Shown: positions 44,540 to 55,200 of the stretch, in pieces
Layout: each line of letters opens with the position of its first letter
Numbering within the stretch: position 1 is the first letter of the stretch
Assembly (NCBI RefSeq): GCF_036711975.1
Contig: NC_091972.1
Location: 23,875,001-23,939,000 of the forward strand
DNA from: Onthophagus taurus
Lineage: Eukaryota > Arthropoda > Insecta > Coleoptera > Scarabaeidae
Direction: 5' to 3'
DNA: 64,000 bases
The notes under the pieces: model-generated
What the model was told of the DNA's origin: nothing
The model's input: the letters and a program-made list of their open reading frames with translations, nothing else
Database searches by the model: none
Translations under genes and position numbers: made by a program

Positions 44540-45240
44540 CTTGATGTAAATAAAAGAGAGCATATCATTATTTTGCTCAAAAAAGGGAAAAGTATACGAC
44601 AAATAGCAAACATTTTGAAATTGACATACAAAATTGTTCGACACAACGTACAGAATTAGAAAGAAACTAATTCTACTGCTAATAAACAATGTTCAAGGCG
44701 GTTAAACATATTAATGGAGCGCGAAGAACGTGCTATTGTGAATGAAGTTAGCAACCTACCACAAGAGCTGAAGCTATAACACTTGATATCGCGGACACAC
44801 TGGAAAAAATAGTATACCCAGAGACCGTAAGAAAAATGCAACTTTGCTAAAGAATATGTTTGTTCGTTCTTGTCGTTTTGGAAAACAGTAATATTTTCTG
44901 ATGCAATAGAACAGAATATTACATTTTATTGCAAAATGTTAAGGAATGGATGCTCTACAGAGTTCCTAGAGTTCCATCACACCGCCTCAATTTCCAGACT
45001 TTAACCAACTACAATGATAGCCAAGAACTATTTAAAAATTTTAGAAGATCATTTGCATCAAAGCGCAAGAAAATTTGGCACTGAAAAATCATTTACGATT
45101 TAACAAGATAATGATTAGAAACATATCACGAAAAATGTTAAGGAATGGATGCTCTACAGAGTTCCTAGAGTTCCATCACACCCCCTCAATTTCCAGACTT
45201 TAACCTTATCGAGTTGCAATATAAAGCTTTCTGTAACTTT
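44540..45240 (+). pseudogene. Tc1-like transposase remnant with an internal 67-bp duplication
   Basis: Plus strand: KKGKSIRQIANILKLTYKIV (helix-turn-helix), then NILMEREERAIVNEVSNLPQ (second DNA-binding part) to 44840. The C-terminal part follows (FTIQQDND.KHI, NVKEWMLYRVPRVPSHP, PQFPDFNLIEL) near 45060-45220. The segment GTTAAGGAATGGATGCTCTA.. occurs twice (44937-45004 and 45134-45203). Many stops; the central catalytic region is missing. Confidence 0.7.
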
Positions 45241-45354
45241 AATTTAAAATGATATTTATAGAGTCTCGGTTTACTCAGGAGAAATGTTACAATATGTTGT
45301 ACGACATGAACAGAACTTCTTCCGCAAGCGACGTCAGCTTAATTAGGAGAAATC

Positions 45355-46180
45355 ATTCGTTCTCTATAATCGAGTTCGCTTGCGGCCGAGGCACCTCAAT
45401 GTATTGTATATTTTGGATTGACGTAAGATTTATAGAGCCTTGGCCTCAAGCGACCTTAATCAGGAAAATCATTCATTCTCCACACTAAAATTAAGCGATG
45501 CCGATTACGGCCAAGGTGGTGCAATATGTTGTATACAAGTGTCCCGCAACGATTGTACAATACTGCATCAGCGTATTCTTTGATCGCAAATAAACAAAAA
45601 AAATCTAATAAACATAGTTATGTAAATTATCGAAACACAGATGTGACCTTTACATTTGCATAAAATTTAATTTATATCAGTACCAGTTTCGAAGTTTTCA
45701 CTCCATCATCAGCTGAAAACAATACAGAGAGCGTAACTATTATTAAAATATGTAATGGATATAAAAAAATATGTAAAAATATGAAAATATATAATAGTTA
45801 TTTATATTACAAGTGGGCTAGAAACTCGTGTGATTACACGACTCGGCCTACGACCTCGTCGTGCAATTCTCCACACTCGTACTGTAATTATGCTCTAGCC
45901 CACGTGTGATATACAGCATTTTATCTACGACTGCGAAAAATTACTGCGGTCACAAGCGACCTCGGCTTAATGAGGAGAAATTAGTCGTTCTATGAAGTAT
46001 GTGGCCGATGCTTTACAATGTGTTGTATACTTTGGCCGCAAACGTCTTCGGCTTAATTAGAAGAAATCATTCATTCTCTATACTAAAGTTAAGCGAGGTC
46101 GGTTACGGCCGAGGTGCTACAATAAGTTGTATGAGATGCACAGACCCTCGACCACAAGTGACCTCGGCTTAATTAGTGGA
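45355..46180. repeat. Hairpin units (GCCGAGG..CCTCGGC family) around a hammerhead-bearing insert
   Basis: Heads and tails at about 45365, 45437, 45495, 45955, 46040, 46090 and 46150, alternating in orientation (for example CGCTTGCGGCCGAGGC and CACAAGCGACCTCGGC). 45540-45900 between them is a different sequence that contains the hammerhead motif at 45675-45725. These units have a slightly different spacer (GAGAAATCATTCATTCTC) from those at 6960-7410. Confidence 0.7.
45675..45725 (-). ncRNA. Hammerhead ribozyme candidate
   Basis: Minus strand: TCAG - CTGATGA (45712-45706) - helix II GGAGU/ACUUC closed by a GAAA tetraloop - GAAA (45690-45687) - CUGGUA - CUGA. Core bases are exact. Helix III is AC/GU with a two-base loop, the triplet is GUA, and helix I pairs UCAG with CUGA. 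Non-coding surroundings; the host element was not identified. Confidence 0.6.
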
Positions 46181-46310
46181 AGCCATACATTCTGTATGTA
46201 CACTTTGTTTTTCCAAGTTGTAATCCTGGTACGAAACTGATCGTAAAATTATTGAAAATGTAATATGTTCCATGCCAAGACGGATATAAGCAGTAATAGA
46301 TGCCAATATA

Positions 46311-47250
46311 CGGGGTGTGTCAAATGTCTGGGATATAGCCAAAAACTTCGCCATTTGTGGTTTTAAAGAAAAATCTTTCAAATAAAAAATTCTTTGTTAA
46401 TTGTAGTTCATTTTACGTCGATATTTGCTTGTTTACATTGATTTTTGTTTCGTTGCTATGGCAACCAACATTGTCATTTTAAATAGGATGCATATGTTTT
46501 TTTGAATATTTTGATAGACGATAAATCCCTCTACGCGATGAACATATCAAATCATATGATTGTATAAGAAAAAAATCGAGAAAAAGTGCGCTCTGCAAAT
46601 TACAATCAGCTTTAAATGTCAAAAAATTGTCAGTTTAAACAAATATGGCGCAATTAAGCGAACAAAGAATCCAAATATTAATGATGTATGGGTACGGTGA
46701 TAGAAAACGTACTCAAAGTGAAATTTGTACACTGTTAAACAATATTTACCCAGATACACAATCCACAGTATCCAAAATATAAAAAAAATTCTTTAATACC
46801 GGAAGTGTTAAAAATCTTCCAAAAGTGAACGGCCGAAGACAGCTACCAATGATGAAACTACATTAAATGTGTGTACCCATATATTATTAGTTATTCATAA
46901 TTGTTGAAACTGTCATTTTTTGACATTTAAAGCTGTCAACAGCGTTATTTCGGCGCCTACTTCAATTATAATTTGCTGATATCTTCAGAAAACGCATTTT
47001 TTCTCGGTTTTATTCTTATAAAACTATATGTTTTGATATGTTCATCGCATAGAGGAATTTATCCTCTATCAAAGTACCCAAAAAAAACATATGTATCCCA
47101 TTTAAAATAACAATGTTGGTTGCCATAGCAACGGAACAAAAAACAATACAGATTGCCATGATTAATAAAGAAACTTGTATTTGAAACATTTTTCTTTAAA
47201 ACCACAAATGGTGAAGTTGTTGGCTACATTCCAGACATTTGACACACCTG
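46311..47250 (+). mobile_element. Deleted mariner-like element with long terminal inverted repeats (940 bp)
   Basis: The right end reads CCAGACATTTGACACACCTG and is the complement of the left end (GGGGTGTGTCAAATGTCTGG, one mismatch). Both abut TA (46309-46310 and 47251-47252). Inverted similarity continues through CCAACATTGTCATTTTAAAT and beyond for about 300 bp per side. The centre keeps only the N-terminal helix-turn-helix (MAQLSEQRIQILMMYGYGDR, KRTQSEICTLLNNIYPDTQS, 46645-46780) before a stop and decay. The DDE core is absent, so it is non-autonomous. Confidence 0.85.
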
Positions 47251-47334
47251 TATAATATTGAAACTAAATGAATTCTGAGTCAAAGTGATAAGAAAACTTT
47301 AAAAGTCATTAAAGAGAAGGGATGAAATTCTCCA

Positions 47335-47765
47335 TATTTCTCAAGAATAAATAATAAAAATGGAAAAAGTAAAAATTTTTTGTGAAAAATAACAAAATAC
47401 TTAATTTATTTCAATAAATAGACATGTTTCGAAATAAATGTTTCATCTTCAGTACTTAAAAATAATTACAAAATTATGGAAAATTTTTTAAAAAAATGTT
47501 GGGAATAGATCTGAATTCTAGTTATTTTTCTAACAAACAAAATACTTCTAAAAAATTTTTACAAAATTCAATTAAATCCTTAAATTACTTGGAAATTAAC
47601 TTATGATAACTTATTCATAAGTTAATTTCCATGTACATTTTGTAATTATTTTTAAGTACTGAAGATGAAACATTTGTTTCGAAACATGTCTATTTATTGA
47701 AATAAATTAAGTATTTTGTTATTTCTCACAAAAAGTTTTTACTTTTTCCATTTTTGTTATTCATT
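47335..47765. repeat. Foldback element with an inverted pair of hammerhead motifs
   Basis: Left arm (AAAAATGGAAAAAGTAAAAA at 47343 to AAATAATTACAAAATTATGG) is inverted as the right arm (TGTAATTATTTTTAAGTACT at about 47641 to TTTTTACTTTTTCCATTTTT). Both arms contain the hammerhead sequence, left on minus (47427-47452) and right on plus (47659-47684). No protein. It resembles two head-to-head retroelement termini, like the Penelope pair at 8180-9725, and is related to the foldback at 28208-28735. Confidence 0.75.
47645..47700 (+). ncRNA. Hammerhead ribozyme candidate
   Basis: UAAGUA - CUGAAGA (47659-47665) - helix II GAAAC/GUUUC with an AUUU loop - GAAA (47681-47684) - CAUGUC - UAUUUA. CUGANGA allows the A at position 7. 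Helix III is AC/GU with loop AU, the triplet is the preferred GUC, and helix I pairs UAAGUA with UAUUUA (six pairs, one G-U). All elements of a minimal type I hammerhead are present. The inverted copy at 47427-47452 (-) has one loop change. Confidence 0.68.
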
Positions 47766-47769
47766 AAAG

Positions 47770-49209
47770 AGAGCTTTAGAGTTTACTGGCAATTTAATAA
47801 GAAAGCTAGGGTTGAGTTGGGTTGACACTTGATCATAATTCTAACTTGTTACTCTCTTGTAAAAAATTATATATAAAAAATATGTTTTCAAACTTTTTTT
47901 TAGGTAATAAACGCTAAATCTTCAATTTTAATTTGATAAATTTAGAAATAAATTACTTTTATAAATTACGCGTTTATGCGGAGCGGGCGTCATATTTTAC
48001 TGAATCAAACCTGTATTCTATGCCAATATGGCGACTTCAAGAACAAATCCCAAAAGTATTTCGAAAAAGATCACTTGCACAACAGTTAATACTGTTGTGC
48101 AAGTGATAGTGCAAGTGTAGTGTACTATCAAAAGTTCCTTTACTATCTTATGCTTCTTAGCAAATTGGTTGCATTTAATAGTAACTGAAGATAGAGTAGT
48201 TTGGAAAAGTTCATGCAGAACCTTCATGTTTACTATTGTTATTTCTTGTAACTTGTGAGAATATATTGAAGGTTTAAGCAAAGAAAAAGTGGAACCAAAA
48301 AGTAAACAATTGACTTGGAATGTTAATTCTTAGTGAAACAAATTGAGTAATAGTGCTGTTAATGAAGTTGTTAAAAATTTTGTACAGGGCAAAAAGAACA
48401 CAATAAAGGCGTTTCTTGTGAAGATGTTATCACTAGAATTAGAAAATTTGAAAAAAAAAACAGAATAATGTATTTCTGTTTCACAATTCTTCTTTTAAAT
48501 TCTAAAATTAACCATTTTCCTCATTTTTAAAGTTTAGAAAGATATTTAAATGTTTAAATAGTAATAATGTCATTAGTGGTAAGATCAAATGCAAATAAAA
48601 TTTTATGGTAAAGAAAGATCGAATAGAAAAGATGAATCTATAATTCAATTTAAATTAGTCGCTAGATGTAGATTTAATGGAGGATTTTCTATAGTTTGTA
48701 GTTTTTGAAAAAGTTTTGTATTAATTTAACTCTAAAATACATAACACTTATTCGTCAGCGAATTCAAGCACATCTGTATATTTCTAAGCAATAAGTTATT
48801 ACACAATAAGCAACTCTAAAATTACCTAACAAAACTATTTCGTTGTTTGAGGGAAAACTCTACCAAAAAAATATATATATTGATTGCTTTAATTAAAAAT
48901 AAAGAAAGCTGTAAATATTGACTTAGTAAAATCTTTGTGCTTTGGTATTGAAGTTCTATTTTTAACTTAGAACTCAGTCGTAACGGATAATTTATAACAA
49001 GAAAAAAATTGTGAAAAGAACTACTGTAATAATTATTATAAATTAATTGCTTAAAAACCTCCAACTTTAATATTTATATCATTCATTACTATTTCATTTT
49101 TTAACAAAATGTTCTAACTGAAAGCACAAATCCACACATTATGTATATACACTTAAAGTTTCTTAAAATTTATTTACATAATCGCGTAATGTTCTTTCTC
49201 TATTCATAT
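47770..49209. other. Intergenic AT-rich stretch and DOMON-gene 3' UTR; one perfect hairpin
   Basis: No gene recognised. ATCACTTGCACAACAGT at 48070-48086 is followed after TAAT by its exact complement (48091-48107), and GTGCAAGTG occurs again just after. The part near 49210 is presumably the 3' UTR of the DOMON gene (-). Confidence 0.55.
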
Positions 49210-52200
49210 TTATTTCGGCTGATTATTATAATCAACATAAACTCGCACAACTTCACCTGAATACTTCCTTTGTGACGGCATAAAATAAAAGTCTGGTTGC
49301 ATATCGGGTTGTTGTTGCCGGTGTCTTTCGTAAGCCGTTCTTGGCAAAGAAAACGTACTTCTTTCTAAATTTCCTGGCGGATATGCTCCTCTGGGTCGTT
49401 GTAAAGATCTTGTATCTCCCATGTATCCTGTGTGTTGATGTGGGTGTTGTCCGTAATGTGGTTGCGTTTGTTGCATGTGCATTGTTGCGGGATTACCTTG
49501 CGTCCTATTTGGTAATTTACCTTGTTGTTGTTGTTGTTGTTGCTGTTGTTGACGTGCCTGTTTATTCGGTAGAGTTTCACTTCGAGTTCCTTTTCCGTTC
49601 ATGTGTTTTTTCTCGTCATCATATGTATCAAAAGCGTAATTGGTATTTGCTGCTGAATAATCCTTCCAAGCCGAATTTGGAATTAGGTGATCCTAATAAA
49701 AACAAAGAAAAATAAAAATTAGGAAAAGAAATCTAATTTTTTTGAAATTTGTTAGTTAATTAAGTAGCTATTTTTGTATAATTTTTTTTTCTGTTTTGTG
49801 CAGAAGCGTTTTTGTTTAAACCTATTTGTGTGGTAAGTGCAGATTTTATTTTTGAGAAGATTTTTTATATCACACTCACCCCACCAGGCAGTTCGCGCTA
49901 ATAAAAAGCCCCTCACCAGTTTCTGGTTCTTCCGTGGGCAACAGCCCAGTGGGGCTGCGTGCCTCCTCTATGGTAATTATGGTGGTAGTACACTGGGTCC
50001 AGCTGGACACTGTACACCCTCTACAAGAGTTACCCACAATAACAACACACATGTCAGCGCTTCGACAAAACAAACGTCGAAAAGTTCGTCTTTAGAAAAA
50101 CGCTCATCATGTTAGTACCATAGCAAACAAAAAAAATAAGTAGTAGTAAATAAATGGATCAAAATAACAAAAAAGTAAGAAAATAGATGAAGTATCTAGA
50201 TGATAGTTAATAAAATCGAAAGGAGAAATTAAAGGAACGAAAAGAAAAAAAAATGGTTTACTAATAACCTACTTGCCCTATAGATTTTGATTGGATTTTT
50301 GGAAATAAATGGTCTTGCTCACAAAGTCGTTACCTTATGACTCGATGACGATCTGCTGGCGGTCTTGTATATTGTACAACTTGCTTGGACGAGTGCCACA
50401 AGAACTAAAGCTGCGATGCAACCGATTACCAGGTAGAGTTTTGTTTCGGACAAATTGAAAAAGCCGGTTTTTGTTTGAGAAGTGTTTGAGACGATGTTTG
50501 ATGTTACTAAAATATAATTGCAATAAATAAATATTTTAAGGATTTTAATTTTACTTACAACTTTGAGGTTCAAATTCAAGATAGTTTCGGTCAACGCGAA
50601 ATCCACCAACTGTTCCGCTAAGTAATGAATCTCTGATGATTTTTTCAACATGCTCATCGTGTTTATCATCTTTCATTGATCTACCTTTTTCTAAAGTATT
50701 TTTATCTACTTGTAATTGCATCATTGCTATTATATCCTTATTCATTCTGGAAAAAATATATACAAATAATATTGTTTTACCAACAAAATGTATTAAATAT
50801 ATAAAATGTATCATTAAAATATTCCAAGAAATCGATTTACTATGAATTTTTGAAATTAATTGTTGAAAATTTTTGAGATTTTAATAAAAATTCAGAAATT
50901 TATTTCTTCACAACCAAAAGTTATTTTACAAAACGGCTTTTTGCCGTTTACTGAAAAGTAGACACTTTAATTGACACTTTGTGAAATTTCCATTCAAATA
51001 TTCTTAAAAATTGATTTAATATGAATTTTTTAAATTAATTGTTGGAAATTATTGAAGTTGAAATTTTGATAATAATTCAAACATTTATTTCTCCACAACT
51101 AAAAGTTATTTCACAAAATAGGTTTATTTATTGGAAAGTAGACACTTTAATTAACACTTTGTGAAATTTCCATTAAAATATTCCAAAAAATTGATTTAAT
51201 ATGAATTTTTTAAATTAATTGTTGGAAAATATTGAAGACGAAATTTTGATAATAATTCAAAAATTTATTTCTCCACAACTAAAAGTTATTTTACAAAACG
51301 GCTTTATTTATTGAAAAGTAGACACTTTAATTGACACTTTGTGAAATTTCCATTCAAATATTCCAAAAAATTGATTTAATATAAATTTTTTAAATTAATT
51401 ATTGAAAATTATTGAAGTCGAAATTTTGATAATAATTCAAACATTTATTTCTCCACAACTAAAAGTTATTTCACAAAATAGGGTTATTTATTGGAAAGTG
51501 GACACTTTCATTAACACTTTGTGAAACATCTATTAAAATAATCCAAGAAATTGATTTAATATGAATTTTTGAAATTAATTGTTGAAAATTGTTAAAGTGG
51601 AAATTTTGATAAAAATTCAAAAGTTATTTCACAAAATAGGCTTATTTATTGGAAAGTAGACACTTTCATTAACACTTTGTGAAATTCCCATTAAAATATT
51701 CCAAGAAATTGATTTAATATGAATTTTTTAAATTAATTGTTGGAGATTATTGAAGTCGAGATTTTGATAATAATTCAAACATTTATTTCTCCACAACTAA
51801 AAGTTATTTCACAAAATAGGTTTAATTGGAAAGTAGACACTTTAATTAACACTTTGTGAAATTTTCATTCAAATATTCCAAAAAATTGATTTAATATGTA
51901 TTTTTTAAATTAATTGTTGGAGATTATTGAAGTCGAAATTTTGATAATAATTCAAACATTTATTTCTCCACAACTAAAAGTTATTTCACAAAATAGGTTT
52001 ATTTATTGGAAAGTAGACAATTTAATTAACACTTTGTGAAATTTCCATTAAAATATTCCAAAAAATTGATTTAATATGAATTTTTTAAATTAATTGTTGG
52101 AAAATATTGAAGACGAAATTTTGATAATAATTCAAAAATTTATTTCTCCACAACTAAAAGTTATTTTACAAAACGGCTTTATTTATTGAAAAGTAGACAC

Positions 52201-55200
52201 TTTAATTGACACTTTGTGAAATTTCCATTCACATATTCCAAAAAATTGATTTAATATGAATTTTTAAAATTAATTGTTGGAAATTATTGAAGTCGAAATT
52301 TTGATAATAATTCAAACATTTATTTCTCCACAACTAAAAGTTATTTCACAAAATAGGTTTATTTATTGGAAAGTAGACACTTTGATTAACACTTTGTGAA
52401 ATTTCCATTAAAATATTCCAAAAAATTGATTTAATATGATTTTTTTAAATTAATTGTTGGAAAATATTGAAGACGAAATTTTGATAATAATTCAAAAATT
52501 TATTTCTCCACAACTAAAAGTTATTTTACAAAACGGCTTTATTTATTGAAAAGTAGACACTTTCATTGACACTTTGTGAAATTTCCATTCAAATATTCCA
52601 AAAAATTGATTTAATATGAATTTTTTAAATTAATTGTTGAAAATTGTTGAAGTCGAAATTTTGATAATAATTCAAACATTTATTTCTCCACAACTAAAAG
52701 TTATTTCACAAAATAGGTTTATTTATTGGAAAGTAGACACTTTCGTTAACGCTTTGTGAAACGTCTATTAAAATATTTCAAGAAATTGATTTAACATGAA
52801 TTTTTTAAATTAATCGTTGAAAATTGTTGAAGACGAAATTTTGATAATAATTCAAAAATTTATTTCTCCACAACTAAAAGTTATTTTACAAAACGGCTTT
52901 ATTTACTGAAAAGTTGACACTTTAATTGACACTTTGTGAAATTTCCATTAAAATATTCCAAAAAATTGATTTAATGTGAATTTTTTAAATTAATTGTTGG
53001 AAATTGTTGAAGTCGAAATTTTGATAATAATTCAAACATTCATTTCTCCACAACTAAAAGTTATTTCACAAAATAGGTTTATTTATTGGAAAGTAGACAC
53101 TTTAATTAACACTTTGTGAAATTTCCATTAAAATATTCCGAGAAATAGATATAATATGAATTTTGGAAATTAATCGTTGAAAATTTTTGAGATTTTAATA
53201 AAAATTCAAAAATTTATTTCTCCACAATCAAAAGTTATTTTACAACACGGCTTTATTTACTGAAAAGTAGACACATTAATTGACACTTTGTGAAATTTTC
53301 ATTAAAATATTCCAAAAATTGATTTAATATGAATTTTTGAAATTAGTCGCTGAAAATTGTTAAAGCCGAAATTTTGATAAATTTCAAAAATTTATTTCTC
53401 CACAACTAAAAGTTATTTCACAGACTAGGTTTATTTATTAGAAAGTAAACAGTTTCATTAACACTTTGTAAAATTTCCATTAAAATATTCCAAGAAATTG
53501 ATTTAATATGAATTTTTTAAATTAATCGTCGAAAATTTTTGGGATTTTAATAAAAATTTATTTCTCCACAACAAGTTATTTTGAAAAACTTTGAAACATC
53601 TTTAACTTACTCTTTTATGCCATTAATTTTAATCCTTCTATATCCCGGAATTTTCTTAAATAATGGTTTAAAATTATCGTTAATCCTATTTGTTAATTCT
53701 TCAAAATCTGGACTGTTTTGCTGTGGAAGATGGAAATTCTCGCCTAAATCGACAATTTTCACCTTAACATTGTATCTTAATCCAGATGGTGATTCTCCAT
53801 CCCCTATTTCATTTACTTCTTCTAAAAAAATCGATTAATCACATAATTTATTAAAATCCATTATTGTTAAAATACCGAATTCATTATCGCAAGCTCTAAT
53901 GCAAATTTTCTCCATTGATACAAATGGTGTTCTTAAATGTTTTGTAATTTTCTTATTCACTGGGTTATATATTCCACCATTAGCTGGGAAAAACATATAC
54001 AGACAATCATCTTCGGTAAACGATAAATCTTTGCTATCTTCGGTAGACTTTTTGCGAGTAAATCTCAAAGTCATTTCTCCATCGATTACGCTACCGTTAA
54101 TGTTATAAATATCTTGAGATTCGTCTAATTTAACGCTTGTTGGTGAATAACTTTCAATCCATGTATCCATAACGAAAGTTTTACCAAAATTATCAACCCA
54201 ACCAATTATGGCATCAGTATTAACCTTAAAAAAAGATTTACAAACGCTTTTAAATATTACCATGAGTCTTACCATGCTTGTATCTTTTGAAAATCCAATT
54301 CCCGTCCATTTATCAATATGTTTCGTGGTAATCATAAACTGAATCTCATCATTTTTCGAAGTGTACTTCCACTCTGCGTAGTAATCGCATGTGTGATTCA
54401 TTGGGTTGCACTTTTTCGGTAATTGCCAGCTTCCAATACATTCCGATCCATCTTTAGGTTTTTTGTAATCATCTAAAAAAAACGATATAATAATTGTAAT
54501 ATAATATTACAATATAATTTTACAGATTGGCAAATCTATCTTGGCAGATGAAGGAGTGCGATACTAAATCGTTAACGTGATATAAGCAAATACAGGTAAT
54601 TACGCATACACCTGTAATATTACAGTTTCTCAGAAATACATATCAGGTGAAATTGTAAATGTTTTGAATAATTAAACGAAGGTTTAATAGGAAGGCCCTA
54701 ACAGAGAATGGATTCACGATTCAGGGATTTGCGATGGTAATCACAATCCGAAGTAAATATGATACAATCATAACCCAATTAATGCAGAAAGCCCTACTAC
54801 ATACTAGCACCTGGTGCAGAAATAATGGGCTGAGCGTTAATCCGAACAAAGTAGAAATAATCCCATTCACTCGAATTGAAGGTAGAGCTATTAACCTCAA
54901 AACAGAGGTCAAATACTTAGGGATAATACTAAACAGTAAATTAAACTGGAATTCCTACATCGCCGAGGTGAGGAAAAAGCCCATCATGGCTAACCAAATC
55001 TGCCGCAGGCTCCTTATAAGGAATTGGGGTTTTAAACCATGAATGGCTTACTGGGCCTATGTGGTAATAATCAGACCCATGGTCGTCTATGATTCATTGG
55101 CTTGGTGGCCAAAAACGAATCAGAAGAAAGCGCAATAACAAGTCGCACAAATCAACTAGCTTGCATGTCTTAACATAACGGGTGCAATGAGATCTTCTCC

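Noticed and set aside
48070-48107. Rho-independent terminator
   Set aside because: A perfect stem-loop, but this is a eukaryotic genome and no gene ends there; annotated only as a hairpin.
49341-49715. Plus-strand 124-codon frame with poly-Val
   Set aside because: It is the antisense of the poly-Gln coding exon of the DOMON gene.
50830-53600. CRISPR-like array
   Set aside because: Units are 180 bp and similar along their whole length; there are no short constant repeats with unique spacers, and the context is an animal gene intron. It is satellite DNA.
53835-54401. Single 188-codon DOMON exon
   Set aside because: The frame runs through a 48-bp in-frame intron (GT at 54272, AG at 54225). 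Removing it restores the conserved DOMON spacing, so two exons are annotated.
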